Source: Propionivibrio sp. (GTDB lineage Bacteria; Pseudomonadota; Gammaproteobacteria; Burkholderiales; Rhodocyclaceae). Taken from it: DNA of 64,000 nucleotides. This document shows positions 54,501 to 62,063 of this stretch, piece by piece (positions within the stretch are counted from its first letter, which is position 1; each line of letters starts with the position of its first letter). The translations under genes and the position numbers were made by a program. The stretch lies in contig JADJLB010000001.1 of the NCBI GenBank assembly GCA_016705685.1, positions 434,001 through 498,000 on the forward strand, in the 5' to 3' direction. The notes beneath the pieces are model-generated. The model did not search any database. It saw only the letters and a program-made list of their open reading frames with translations, and was not told the DNA's origin.

Positions 54501-56402
54501 AACGAAGGGACCGATCTGGTCCAGTCGAGCGTGACCTACACCCTGGCGGCCAACGTCGAGAATCTGACACTGACCGGTACGAGCGCGATCAATGGCACCG
54601 GCAACACGCTCAACAACACCTTGACCGGCAATAGCGGCGCCAATGTCCTCAATGGTGGCGCCGGGGCAGACACGATGGTTGGTGGCACCGGCAACGACAC
54701 CTACGTCGTCGATGATAGTGGCGACGTCGTTACCGAGAATCTCAACGAAGGGACGGATCTCGTCCAGTCGAGTGTAAGTTATGTGCTGGGCAGCAACGTC
54801 GAGAACCTCACCCTGACCGGCACCACGGCGATCAACGGCACCGGCAACACACTCAATAACACCTTGACCGGCAACAGTGGCGCCAACGTCCTCGACGGTG
54901 GTGCCGGGGCAGACACGCTTGTCGGTGGCGCGGGCAACGACACCTACGTCGTCGACAATACCGGCGACATCGTCACCGAAGCGGCCAGTGCCGGGACCGA
55001 TCTGGTCCAGTCGAGCGTGACCTACAGCCTGGCGGCCAATGTCGAGAACCTGACGTTGACTGGAACCAATGCCATCAACGGCACCGGCAATACGCTCAAC
55101 AACGTGCTCACTGGCAACGCCGGTAACAACACCTTGAGCGGCGGTGCGGGCGCCGACACGATGATCGGCGGCCTAGGCAACGACACCTACGTCGTCGACA
55201 ATACCGGCGACATCGTCACCGAAGCGGCCAGTGCCGGGACCGATCTGGTCCAGTCGAGCGTGACCTACAGCCTGGCGGCCAATGTCGAGAACCTGACGCT
55301 GACTGGAACCAATGCCATCAACGGCACCGGTAATGCCCTCGACAACATCCTCATCGGCAACAGTGCCGTCAACACCCTGACCGGGGGTGCAGGTAATGAC
55401 ACCCTGGATGGAGGCGCTGGCGCCGACAAACTGCTCGGTGGGCTGGGTGACGACACGTATATCGTCGACAACACCGGCGATGTGGTCACCGAGAATGCCA
55501 ACGAGGGCACTGACCTGATTCAGTCGAGCGTCACCTATACCCTGTCTGCGAACGTCGAAGCCCTGGTGCTCACCGGAACGGGCGCGATCAACGGCACCGG
55601 CAACACGGGCAACAACCTCGTACGCGGCAATGGCGCGGTCAATACCCTGAACGGCGGCACCGGCAACGACATCCTCGAAGGCGGCGACGGCAACGACATC
55701 CTCTCCGACACCTCGGGCACGGCGCTGTTCAATGGCGGCACTGGTGCCGACACGATCACCGGTGGGGCGGGTGCTGAAATCTACCTTGGTGGCCTGGGCA
55801 ACGACACCTACACTACCGGCGCCGGCAACGACATCATCCTGTTCAACAAAGGCGACGGCCAGGACACCTTGGCCACCGGCGGAACGGGTAGCGATACCGT
55901 CTCGCTGGGCGGGGGCGTGGTCTATACCGACCTCTCGTTCAGCAAGATGACCAACGACCTCGTGCTCAAGGTCGGCGCCAGCGACCAGATCACCTTCAAG
56001 GACTGGTACGCCGCTACGCCGTCCAAACCGGTGGTCAACCTGCAGATGATTGCCGAAGCGATGGCCGATTTCGCCCCGGGAGGCGCCGACCCCTGGCGTG
56101 ACCAGAAAGTCGAGAACTTCAACTTTGCCGGTCTGGTCGGCGCGTTCGATGCCGCACGCGCAGCCAATCCGACGCTGACCAGCTGGGCGCTGACCAACGC
56201 CCTGGCGACGTTCCAGCTGGCCGGATCGGACAGTGCCGCGATCGGTGGCGACCTGGCTTACCAGTACGGCAAGAACGGCACGCTGGCCGGTATCGGCGTC
56301 ACGCCGGCCTTCACCGTGCTCAACAACGCCGGACTCGGCACCTCGGCGCAGACGCTCAACCCACTGGCTTCACTGCAGGTCGGCGCGCAGCGCCTGTCGT
56401 AA
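45525..56402 (+). CDS. Giant RTX protein with N-terminal lipase-like domain
   Basis: A 3625-residue type I secretion substrate, the largest gene of the window. Residues 1-290 form a lipase-class-3-like alpha/beta hydrolase with nucleophile Ser155 in GYSLGGHLA. Residues 300-690 are an unassigned non-repeat region. From about residue 697 on there are many GGxGxDxLx calcium-binding nonapeptide blocks. These alternate with about six copies of an approximately 90-residue haemolysin-type calcium-binding-related domain (pattern xxFGAGIxPxDLxxx ... IRFADGTVW). About residues 2790-3390 are seven tandem VDNxGDxV...SSVTYTLxxNVENLxLTG modules. The tail lacks the RTX pattern and ends LASLQVGAQRLS, like type I secretion signals. 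There is no Cys-rich or leader-peptide region. It follows a GGAGAA ribosome site. Confidence 0.93.
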   Translation: MTTPTIADYLKFANLQMAAEAFLYDEATQSVKTGQQLIDALKVGNGHTNRFIEFEATKFVDPATGWTVLDQKVNTGAGFSGTLFKNNQTGELVISFRSTEFIDDAARDNEATNKLEIGDFGFAFGQLADMEKWYGELARAGGPLDGKAFSVTGYSLGGHLATAFNLMHPGAASQVVTFNGAGIGKIGDGSLEDTYAKLPQMLAQFQALRDQAAAVGQLESQFTTTEALTAYRAIKAAIAANGGEPADSMLGWTVVDESEEIVGPAARAELELLAGALNAAIAVTKESARAPSLSSGGSTPTSPKNVPLTEIAADSLDYQIAVRLTSEEFNTSALSIPVGAANIWFGKTMGAGSSGITNQYDLVGTETTTTPTGLVANSQVHYGVVAHVFIEDQPLYRGNALTDAAKTSFANAGIKLLVPGYNQNDFGDTHSLVLIVDSLNLQNLLMTLAPASTQGEIETLFKAASAAKAESTTGTQGKAEGDVLENILDGLSRVFFAVDSLTREDKAKNGDDLLTGNTWADEDHRAKFYTWLNAVTGSIASYELAGKVTISLPDAALATAARTDFAAFLTLLTGSPVALKAAVGQEAAVAAALGATWADVGGMNVFAQWQADQSLTPAERASGKANYTDQYLKDRAAFLSYVKDYNLSNLTDGKHIVDSSLPTISRRYRDLDKNINLIVDRTSNTTPTDLMRPMVVFGGDGNDSDLTGGDEADHLYGMAGNDRLDGGKGDDYLEGNAGSDILTGGEGNDTLLGGSGIDILEGDAGNDLLIGGADADVLTGGKGNDRLEGGLGDDTYEYATGDGYDTIKDSDGLGRIKIDGDTLNGGIAAAGSDGKVWISADGKHSYIATGDLATGATLLIDGVLTVENYQTGQLGLTLEGAPAVSETITAVLTGTADDETLSGIEGANVIVGGGGSDVLTGDERLLRRYEGTPRGDAIIANSGNDDLFADTLIDLNALPTFEGFGGLIGSGRKGDFLVGNLGNDRLVGSTGSDVLYGGGGKDLLLGGADDDVLEGDTDWAPIDSAHWWWSAPGEITTYGYGYVDGYEADSAVYGKADVLYAGAGNDWLVGDKGNDILYGEEGNDNCRGDDDDDVIFGGDGQDTITGDAYYTGNLTAFSWLEATEEYPDGLYYEIRKCDRGNDILDGGAGDDWLQGDLGNDRLLGGDGNDELYGDIKNLIVGPGTTLDPALVNGSMDGDDYLDGGAGDDLLVGGGGNDTLYGGEGADRLDGDSLEANVSGHAGADWLDGGAGDDNLSGGGGADTLIGGSGNDQLFGDGDDVPLAGQGNDYLDGGAGDDYLRGYAGNDTLIGGAGNDQLLAEAGNDTLDGGDDDDTLDAGSGDDRLIGGRGADQLMAGDGNDTLDGGEGNDLLQGGDGNDRLAGGSGDDDLLGEAGNDTLDGGGGQDDLLGGAGDDTYLFNDQDGVSVTVDAQGTLVTGLGQANIQDNAGNNTVVFGAGITPADLQYLAIRGSSTDFALRYGDDVVTIVNGLVSNVITTYRFANGQQLTRGEIMALAPALSIGGTAEGDDIQGSALNDGLGGGAGDDRLSGGHGNDLLTGGLGSDTYCFNPGDGQDVIVNSASDNATAVDTLLLGDGITPGDLILNRIAADLRIKIGATDSVTLKDYFAQPTGSNKIDRIAFADTTVWDQAAIEAHIELLGATDGNDVLTGFDSNDVIDGLAGNDQIYGAEGDDSLHGGVGNDFLYGNAGNDLLDGGLGVDTLDGGLGNDTYLFNRGDGVDVIRHYDTTVGKQDVIAFGAGIRPQDVVLERRQNGSYQGVNLAFKVQADDNVSWDNWITLENVFYPGYNGGAIEQVRFADGTVWSWDEIKAKLIVATDGNDVILGYGGNDTLAGGSGADTLEGLDGDDTLDGGTGNDTLLGGTGDDQLLGGEGNDSLFGDLQYSPIYNTNLGAGGNDVLSGGAGDDTLDGGGGNDTLDGGSGNDVLKGGSGNDIYLFGRQQGADRIIEGDGSTNGGTDEIVLAAGILPGAVALYRSSDRLDPYNLPTAPDDLVLVLDGNGAELWIQDFFNSAAEQRVESIRFADGTVWNAAEITSRIVNLGGTINTQTGTTGNDVFVVDHPNDQISDPSSGDSDTVLSSVSYVLPDNVENLELTGFLDLRATGNSLNNVLRGNSGDNTFRSGGGVDTMIGGAGDDIYIFNNTEYYYGDYAIVVEQANEGNDTVIVSRRDGYVLPDNVENLVYKPSSWYTQNATVMVQGNALDNTIQLEFGIGDTGNIYEVDGGSGADTYVASRYKEVFVLDSAADTILGEDAYGIFDSVKAGFDYTLGANIGGLILTGNAAVSGTGNNLSNTLDGSQNSAANVLHGGLGDDTYVLGTGDMAVESAGEGVDTVVITSGMAGSTYNLDNYANIENLSLAESAGAADIVGDANDNVMIGNAYANRIQGGAGNDQLFDTRNYTQNAGQDILEGGAGDDVLRSWGGGDVLDGGEGNDSLLGNGAVYRFSGVFGDDVVSNGGSKGAVAFSDLDATQIAFTRVGDDLRLSGPQGTGSALVQNHFLGGGYAVSSIGFADGISLSESQIATYVAQGSAASDGADVIVGTMNRDIFSLLGGDDLAIGGAGADSIAAGDGQDIVYGGIDDDFISGGNGDDWLYGGAGADVIQGDDGFDYLYGDAGDDTLNGGGGTDIIRGGEGADIFQFGLGSGSDIIGTAENPNGPQWLDVVRMGDGVLAENVDVVRPYDGALDLELRIRNTSDVLTLVGYLNESPYEDRCEVDEIHFADGTVWTQDDLRLKSATITGTAGSDTLTGDSSNNQIYGLAGNDTLAGLDGDDLLDGGLGADQMSGGLGDDIFIVDNVGDVVSEASNGGTDTVRSSVTYTLTSNVEILELQGAAAINGTGNTLANTLRGNVAANTLNGGTGADQMIGGAGDDIYVVDNIGDVVTENVGEGTDLVQSSVTYTLAANVENLSLTGTSAINGTGNALNNLLMGNSAANTLTGGAGNDTLNGGTGADTLVGGAGDDTYIVDNTGDIVTENLNEGTDLVQSSVTYTLAANVENLTLTGTSAINGTGNTLNNTLTGNSGANVLNGGAGADTMVGGTGNDTYVVDDSGDVVTENLNEGTDLVQSSVSYVLGSNVENLTLTGTTAINGTGNTLNNTLTGNSGANVLDGGAGADTLVGGAGNDTYVVDNTGDIVTEAASAGTDLVQSSVTYSLAANVENLTLTGTNAINGTGNTLNNVLTGNAGNNTLSGGAGADTMIGGLGNDTYVVDNTGDIVTEAASAGTDLVQSSVTYSLAANVENLTLTGTNAINGTGNALDNILIGNSAVNTLTGGAGNDTLDGGAGADKLLGGLGDDTYIVDNTGDVVTENANEGTDLIQSSVTYTLSANVEALVLTGTGAINGTGNTGNNLVRGNGAVNTLNGGTGNDILEGGDGNDILSDTSGTALFNGGTGADTITGGAGAEIYLGGLGNDTYTTGAGNDIILFNKGDGQDTLATGGTGSDTVSLGGGVVYTDLSFSKMTNDLVLKVGASDQITFKDWYAATPSKPVVNLQMIAEAMADFAPGGADPWRDQKVENFNFAGLVGAFDAARAANPTLTSWALTNALATFQLAGSDSAAIGGDLAYQYGKNGTLAGIGVTPAFTVLNNAGLGTSAQTLNPLASLQVGAQRLS
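53930..55660 (+). repeat. Seven tandem 81/90-residue modules in the RTX protein gene
   Basis: The aspartate codon of the VDNxGD motif falls at 53955, 54198, 54468, 54711, 54954, 55197 and 55467. The spacings are 243, 270, 243, 243, 243 and 270 bases, all multiples of 27. The longer units contain one extra nine-residue RTX repeat. Copies five and six are nearly identical at the DNA level (about 54930-55100 and 55170-55345), which points to recent duplication or gene conversion. Weaker, older copies lie upstream at about 51750-52560. Confidence 0.9.
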
Positions 56403-56512
56403 GCGTCGGGATAGGGTCCGGACGACAGGCTACGTCGTCCGGACCGTACCTCACCCGTCGCTACCCTTTTCCACACTTGCCTCCATTTGCCAATCCGATT
56501 GCAAGACTCCCG

Positions 56513-57888
56513 ATGAAACTCCCGACCTTCTCCTTCGCCGCCGCCGATCCGGACGACCATGCCTTCTCGCCGCCGCTGCTGCGCCTGCAGGAGTCCTCGC
56601 CCAACCCGCTCGGTCGGCGTGTGTTGTGGACCCTCCTCTCGCTGCTCGCTGCACTCCTGCTCTGGGCCTTGATCGGGCAACTCGACATCGTGGCGGTGGC
56701 CGAAGGCAAGCTCATCCCGCAGAGCTACCTCAAGATCGTTCAACCGGCCGATGCGGGCATCGTCAAGGAGATTCTGGTGCACGAAGGCGAGACGGTGCAC
56801 ACCGGCCAGGTGCTGATGCGCATGGATACCTTGATCACCGAAGCCGACGCCAAATCGATCGAGGCCGACTACCAGCGCAAGCGCCTGAGCTTGCGTCGTA
56901 TCGATGCGGAACTCTCGGGCCAGGCCTTTGCGGCTGACTCCGGCGATCCGCCGGCACTGGCTGCTGAAGTCGCCGCGCAGTACCGCGCCAATCGCAATGC
57001 GCTGGAGGCGGCACTGGCCGAGGAACGCAGCCAGTTGGCCAAGTTCCGTGCCGATCTGGCGTCGGCGCAGCAGATCAGGACCAAGCTGAATGAGACCTTG
57101 CCGCATTATCAGGCGCAGGACAAAGCGTTCGAGAAACTGGCCAAAGACGGCTTTGCCGGCAGCCTGATGGCCGATGACAAGAAGCGTGAGCGCATCGAGA
57201 AGGAGCAGGAACTCAAGACGCAAGTACACCTGATCGAATCGGCCCGGGCCGAAATGACTCAGTCGGAGAAGAAGCTCGCGCAGATCGAATCGGATTACCA
57301 GCGCCAGCTTTATACCGAACGCAACGAGATTCAGGGGCCTTCGACAAGCTGGCGCAGGAAGTGGCCAAACAGGCGCACCGGCGGGAGCTGCTTGAGCTGA
57401 AAGCGACGCAGGAGAGCGTGGTCAAGGATCTGGCAACGCATTCGACCGGGACCGTGGTACAGCCGGGGACGGTACTGCTGACGCTGGTGCCGAAGGAGGA
57501 GACGCTGCGCGCCGAGGTGTGGGTGAGCAACGAGGATATCGGTTTTGTCCGCCAGGGCCAGCCGGTCAAGCTCAAGTTCGCGGCGTTCCCGTTCCAGAAG
57601 TACGGCATGGTCGACGGCACGGTCGAATACGTCAGCGCCGATTCGGCCGACAACACCACCGGCAACGGCAATGCGCCCAACGACAAGGCGCCGGCCAGAA
57701 ATCAAGCGCTGCTCTACAAGGCGCTGGTGACGCTGGAGGCGATGCACCTGTCGATGGACGCGCAGCGCTTCGCCTTGAGCGCGGGGATGCAGACGAACGC
57801 AGAAATCCTGCTCGGCACCCGGTCGGTCATGGAGTATCTGCTCTCGCCAGTACGCAAAGCCTGGCATGAGGCAGGGAGGGAGCGGTAG
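56513..57888 (+). pseudogene. Type I secretion membrane-fusion protein, HlyD family, single-base frameshift
   Basis: The gene begins at ATG 56513 (MKLPTFSFAAADPDD), with a membrane helix at about 45-65 and the lipoyl-like VRPADAGIVKEI-type segment. It reads correctly to about 57334 (TERNEIQG), then shifts. The -1 frame continues the family sequence (AFDKLAQEVAKQ, RRELLELKATQ, THSTGTVVQPGTVLLTLVPKEE) to TAG 57886-57888. One extra G in the GGGG run at 57334-57337 would restore a 458-residue HlyD-type adaptor. As written, the uncorrected frame ends at 57400. No canonical slippery heptamer is present. The protein would bridge the ABC exporter and TolC. Confidence 0.85.
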
Positions 57889-58008
57889 GGCTTGGGAGCG
57901 AATGAAGGGGGGCAAGCGCTTGGGGCTTGTCTCGCCCAACACCTTCACTCGCACTCTTGAACCGCTGCCGAATCAATCTCTAACCGGGAAGAGGGTAAAA
58001 TTCCCGGG

Positions 58009-58344
58009 ATGAACACGCTTCTCATCCTGACCAACCTGCCTGACCGGGCAACCGCCGAATCGATGGCCACCCTGCTGGTCCGGGATCGGCTGGCCGCCTG
58101 TGTCAATATTCTCCAACCCTGCCAATCGATTTATCGCTGGAACGACGAAATCGAAACCGCCACGGAAATACCGCTTCTGATCAAGACCACCGAGGCGCGT
58201 TACCCTGCACTGGAAAAGGCGATCCGCTTACAGCACCCCTATGAAACGCCGGAAATCATTGCGCTGTCCGTGACGGGTGGCTTCCCCGAATATCTGGATT
58301 GGGTGGCACAGGAAACGGCTCAGAAAAACGGGCCCGCATCATGA
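58009..58344 (+). CDS. cutA: Divalent-cation tolerance protein CutA
   Basis: A 111-residue trimeric ferredoxin-like protein. Family motifs include LLVRDRLAACVNI, the metal-site SIYRWNDEI and a late HPYETPEIIAL, the CutA signature. The ATG at 58009 follows an inverted repeat CCGGGAA/TTCCCGG (57984-58007) whose loop holds a GAGG. Its stop overlaps the dsbD start (ATGA), as in other proteobacteria where cutA precedes dsbD. Confidence 0.96.
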   Translation: MNTLLILTNLPDRATAESMATLLVRDRLAACVNILQPCQSIYRWNDEIETATEIPLLIKTTEARYPALEKAIRLQHPYETPEIIALSVTGGFPEYLDWVAQETAQKNGPAS

Positions 58345-60098
58345 TGCTTAGGCTGTTGCGCCTTATTTTCGTTGTCCTGCTGCTCAGCACTTCGGCCTAT
58401 GCCGAGGAACTGCTGCATCCCTCGGAAGCGTTCAAACCCGCCGTGCGCGCACTCGATGGCCAGACGATTGAGCTGCGTTTCGAAATCGCCAAGGGTTATT
58501 ACCTGTACCGCGAAAAATTCCGCTTCTCGGCCGAACCAGCCAGCATAACGCTGGGCACGCCGGTACTGCCCAAGGGCACGGAAAAGAAGGACGAGACCTT
58601 TGGCAAGGTCGAGGTCTTCTACGACCAGGTCATTATCCGCATACCGGTTGAACGCAATAGCTCGGGAAAGCTGCCACTGACGCTGAATGTCACTTCGCAA
58701 GGGTGCGCCGACGCGGGCGTGTGCTACCCGCCGCAAAAGCAGGCGCTGCCCCTTGAACTGCCCGACCCCACGTCAGCGCCGTTGAAGGCTACCGAAAGCG
58801 ACGAGTCCGGCCGTATCGCGCGGCTGCTGAAAAACGCCGATCTCTGGCTGGTGGTGCTGAGTTTCTTCGGCTTCGGCTTGCTGCTCTCGCTGACGCCCTG
58901 CGTCTTTCCGATGATTCCGATTCTGTCCGGCATCATCGTCGGCGCCGGTCGCCAAGGTCACGGCGTATCGCACGCGCGCGGTTTCGCGCTCTCGCTCGCT
59001 TACGTCGTTGGAATGGCCCTTACCTACGCGGCGGTAGGCATAGCCGCCGGAATGACCGGCACGCTGATTTCGACGGCCCTGCAAAACGCCTGGGTACTCG
59101 GCGGTTTTTCCCTGGTCTTTGTCGTGCTTTCGTTTTCCATGTTCGGCTTCTACGATTTGCAGTTACCCACCTTCCTGCAAAGCAAGGTTTCGGAAGAAGC
59201 TTCGCATATCAAGGGAGGATCGCTGCCGGGTGTCGCCGTCATGGGCGTGTTGTCGGCGATCATCGTCGGCCCTTGTGTCGCGGCTCCACTGGCCGGCGCC
59301 CTGCTTTATATCGGGCAGACCGGTGACGCATTGCAGGGTGGGCTGGCGCTCTTCTTCATGGCCCTCGGGATGGGCGCGCCATTGCTCGCTGTGGGCCTCT
59401 CCGCTGGAACGCTGCTGCCCAAATCCGGGCCATGGATGGAGGCGGTGAAGAAGGCGTTTGGCGTGATTCTGCTGGCTACGGCCGTCTGGACGATTTCGCC
59501 GCTTATTCCGATTGCCGCCCAGATGGTCGCCTGGGCGCTGTTGCTGACCGTACCAGCAATCTATCTGCACGCGCTCGACCCACTGCCGCCGCACGCCAAA
59601 GGCTGGCAACGTTTCTGGAAAGGCATCGGCATGATCATGCTGATCGCCGGCGCCGCGATGCTGATCGGCGCGCTCTCCGGAGCCAGGGATCTGCTGCAGC
59701 CGCTGTCCGGACTGCGCGGAGGCGTCCAGACCAGCGAAATCAACCGCCTCCCGTTTGAGCGCATCCATTCAGTCGCCGAACTCGATGCCCGCATCAAAGC
59801 TTCCGGTAGACCGGTTATGCTCGATTTCTACGCCGACTGGTGCGTGTCGTGCAAGGAACTGGAGCGCTTCACTTTTTCCGATGCCCGCGTACACCAGAAA
59901 CTGGCCGGCTGGACTTTGCTGCAGGCCGACGTGACCGCCAACACGGAGGATGACAAAGCGTTACTTGCACGCTTCAAGCTTTTCGGCCCGCCCGGAATCA
60001 TCTTCTTCGACGCTGCGGGGAACGAAATCGACAACGTACGGATCGTCGGATTCCTGAGCGCCGATGAGTTCCTGGCGACGCTTTCGCGAATTCAGTAA
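58341..60098 (+). CDS. dsbD: Thiol:disulfide interchange protein DsbD
   Basis: DsbD carries electrons from cytoplasmic thioredoxin across the inner membrane to periplasmic DsbC and CcmG. It has 585 residues. A signal peptide is followed by an N-terminal alpha domain with the Cys pair in CADAGVCYPP. The eight-helix membrane domain holds the pair in TPCVFPMIPI and GPCVAAPLAG. The C-terminal thioredoxin-like domain has Cys501-Val-Ser-Cys504 in DWCVSCKELE. All six catalytic cysteines are present. It starts at ATG 58341 overlapping the cutA stop. Confidence 0.97.
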   Translation: MMLRLLRLIFVVLLLSTSAYAEELLHPSEAFKPAVRALDGQTIELRFEIAKGYYLYREKFRFSAEPASITLGTPVLPKGTEKKDETFGKVEVFYDQVIIRIPVERNSSGKLPLTLNVTSQGCADAGVCYPPQKQALPLELPDPTSAPLKATESDESGRIARLLKNADLWLVVLSFFGFGLLLSLTPCVFPMIPILSGIIVGAGRQGHGVSHARGFALSLAYVVGMALTYAAVGIAAGMTGTLISTALQNAWVLGGFSLVFVVLSFSMFGFYDLQLPTFLQSKVSEEASHIKGGSLPGVAVMGVLSAIIVGPCVAAPLAGALLYIGQTGDALQGGLALFFMALGMGAPLLAVGLSAGTLLPKSGPWMEAVKKAFGVILLATAVWTISPLIPIAAQMVAWALLLTVPAIYLHALDPLPPHAKGWQRFWKGIGMIMLIAGAAMLIGALSGARDLLQPLSGLRGGVQTSEINRLPFERIHSVAELDARIKASGRPVMLDFYADWCVSCKELERFTFSDARVHQKLAGWTLLQADVTANTEDDKALLARFKLFGPPGIIFFDAAGNEIDNVRIVGFLSADEFLATLSRIQ

Positions 60099-60120
60099 TT
60101 TATTTCCAACGGATCGTCGG

Positions 60121-60381
60121 TCACGGAGTAGCCACCGAAGCGGCAACCCCCGCCGTCAGGATACCGAGCATCGTCTGCGCATACTCGGCCGCTTCCCGCC
60201 CGAGACTTGTCAGGTAACCGCCATCGGCCTGCGTGACCAAGCCTTTGGCATGCAAACGCTGGACCGCTGAAATTACCTTGCCATCGGCATCCTTGTGTAC
60301 CTTGATGCCCTGCAGGCCGGTCTCCAGATTGAAACGGATCAAGGTATTGAGTTCGTGCACCAGGTCGGTCGTGTAGGGCAT
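60121..60381 (-). CDS. TIGR02647-type small conserved protein
   Basis: An 86-residue protein that begins MPYTTDLVHELNTLIRFNLET and contains GIKVHKDADGKVISAVQRLHAKGLVTQADGGYLT. This matches my recollection of the TIGR02647 family of small conserved proteins with a winged-helix-like layout and no assigned function. It is convergent with dsbD, 22 bases away, and downstream of selO on the same strand. Confidence 0.8.
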   Translation of the reverse strand: MPYTTDLVHELNTLIRFNLETGLQGIKVHKDADGKVISAVQRLHAKGLVTQADGGYLTSLGREAAEYAQTMLGILTAGVAASVATP

Positions 60382-60432
60382 GGTCGTTCCTTAACGCGCA
60401 AAGCACCATTCTACGCGCAACTTCCGGCGAAT

Positions 60433-61986
60433 TTACGAACTGCAGGAGAGCATCGAACAGCCAGCCTTGTGCCTTGCCCACTCGGGCCGCTTGGCCGTAA
60501 ACGCTTCCTTCCCGGGCTGTTCGTCATAGGGATGGCGTAGCACGTCGAGCAATTGCTCGATCATTCCCGGGTCGCCTTGTTCCGCTTGATCGATCGCCTG
60601 TTGTGCCAGATAGTTGCGCAGGACATAGCGTGGATTGACGGCATTCATTCGCACCAGCCTGGATTCCGTAGCCTCAGCATCTTCGCGCACGCGGGCCGCC
60701 CAGCGCGACAACCAGGCCTGAAATTCGTCCTTATGCCGGTCAAACAGTTCTTCGCTGTAAAACGCCTCAAGCAAATGGATTGGATCGGGCTTTTCGCCGG
60801 GCATATGGGCCAGATTCTGGAAAAACAACGTCATATCGACCTCGGCGCGATGCATCAGCCCAAAACCTTCTTCGATAAGCGCTGCATCCGCTTCGCGCCA
60901 AGTTGCAAAACCAAACTTCGCCGCGAATGCGCGGCGGAATTCCTCGCTGTAAGTTGCATCGTAACGCGCCAGTCCTTGCGCCAGGCCTTGCGGGTCGGGC
61001 GCAATGACAGCCAGCGCCTCGGCCAGCCGTTCGAGGTTCCAGCGGGCAATGTCGGGTTGCCGGCCAAAGCAGTAGCGCCGCCCATTCGCGTCGGTTGTAT
61101 TGGGAGTCCATGACGGATCGAAGTTATCGACCCAACCGTAAGGTCCGTAGTCGATGGTCAAGCCGAGAATCGACATATTGTCGGTATTCATCACCCCATG
61201 CACGAAACCGACCCGCATCCAGTGCACCATCAGACGTGCCGTACGCTCACAGATTTCGACAAACCAGTGCAGCAGGCGCTCGTCCGCTGCGGCTGGCAAT
61301 TCCGGGAAATCGCGGGCCATGGTGAATTCGACAAGCTGCCGGAGCAAGGCTTCATCACCGCGCGAGGCCGGCAACTCAAAATGCCCGAAGCGGATGAATG
61401 AAGGTGCCACGCGACACACCACCGCGCCCGGTTCTTCGACCGGGTTTCCGTCGTAGAACATATCGCGCACCACGGCTTCACCCGTCGTTACCAGCGCGAG
61501 CGCGCGCGTCGTCGGCACGCCGAGGTGGTGCATGGCCTCACTGCACAGAAATTCCCGGATCGATGACCGCAGTACGGCACGTCCATCGGCCCGACGCGAA
61601 TAGGGCGTTGGCCCGGCGCCCTTGAGCTGCAACTCGAATCGTTGGCCTGCGTCATTGATCGTCTCGCCGAGAAAGATCGCCCGACCGTCGCCCAGTTGTC
61701 GCGCCCAATTGCCAAACTGATGGCCACCATAACAGGTGGCATAAGTGGCCATGCCCGGCAACACGGCGTTGCCGGCCAGGGCGTGCACCCACTTCGACGA
61801 TGCCAGATCGGCGACATCGAGTCCGAGCAGATCCGCCATTTCGCGAGAGTAGGCGAGCAAAGCCGGCGCCGCCACCGGCGTCGGCATGACCGGAGACCAC
61901 AGAGCGCCCAGTACCTGCCGTGAATGATTACGCGTATCGCCGTCGCCGGGTAGTTCGCGCAGCAGGCGGTTGTCGAATTGAAGCAT
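60433..61986 (-). CDS. selO: Protein adenylyltransferase SelO (YdiU)
   Basis: SelO is a pseudokinase-fold enzyme that transfers AMP from ATP to protein hydroxyls, with its ATP bound in reverse orientation. It has 517 residues from ATG 61986. Family segments include [22 protein letters not shown], a conserved [13 protein letters not shown] and the metal-binding [22 protein letters not shown]. The C terminus ends MLSCSS, a Cys in the place of the selenocysteine in eukaryotic SELENOO. ATG 61986 is chosen over the TTG one codon upstream. Confidence 0.96.
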   Translation of the reverse strand: MLQFDNRLLRELPGDGDTRNHSRQVLGALWSPVMPTPVAAPALLAYSREMADLLGLDVADLASSKWVHALAGNAVLPGMATYATCYGGHQFGNWARQLGDGRAIFLGETINDAGQRFELQLKGAGPTPYSRRADGRAVLRSSIREFLCSEAMHHLGVPTTRALALVTTGEAVVRDMFYDGNPVEEPGAVVCRVAPSFIRFGHFELPASRGDEALLRQLVEFTMARDFPELPAAADERLLHWFVEICERTARLMVHWMRVGFVHGVMNTDNMSILGLTIDYGPYGWVDNFDPSWTPNTTDANGRRYCFGRQPDIARWNLERLAEALAVIAPDPQGLAQGLARYDATYSEEFRRAFAAKFGFATWREADAALIEEGFGLMHRAEVDMTLFFQNLAHMPGEKPDPIHLLEAFYSEELFDRHKDEFQAWLSRWAARVREDAEATESRLVRMNAVNPRYVLRNYLAQQAIDQAEQGDPGMIEQLLDVLRHPYDEQPGKEAFTAKRPEWARHKAGCSMLSCSS

Positions 61987-62063
61987 CAAGGATCTCGGTT
62001 GCCGAAGAAAGTTTCATTTGGGCACGAAAGCACTGCGACAAGTTCCTTCAACCGCATTCCCGG

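Noticed and set aside
47640..55660. Regular DNA repeats that might be mistaken for a CRISPR array
   Set aside because: The repeats are in-frame RTX codons with a 9-codon period inside one open reading frame, with no unique spacers and no cas genes.
57334..57340. Programmed -1 frameshift in hlyD
   Set aside because: The heptamer around GGGG does not fit X-XXY-YYZ in the zero frame and HlyD proteins are not known to use frameshifting; a missing homopolymer base is simpler.
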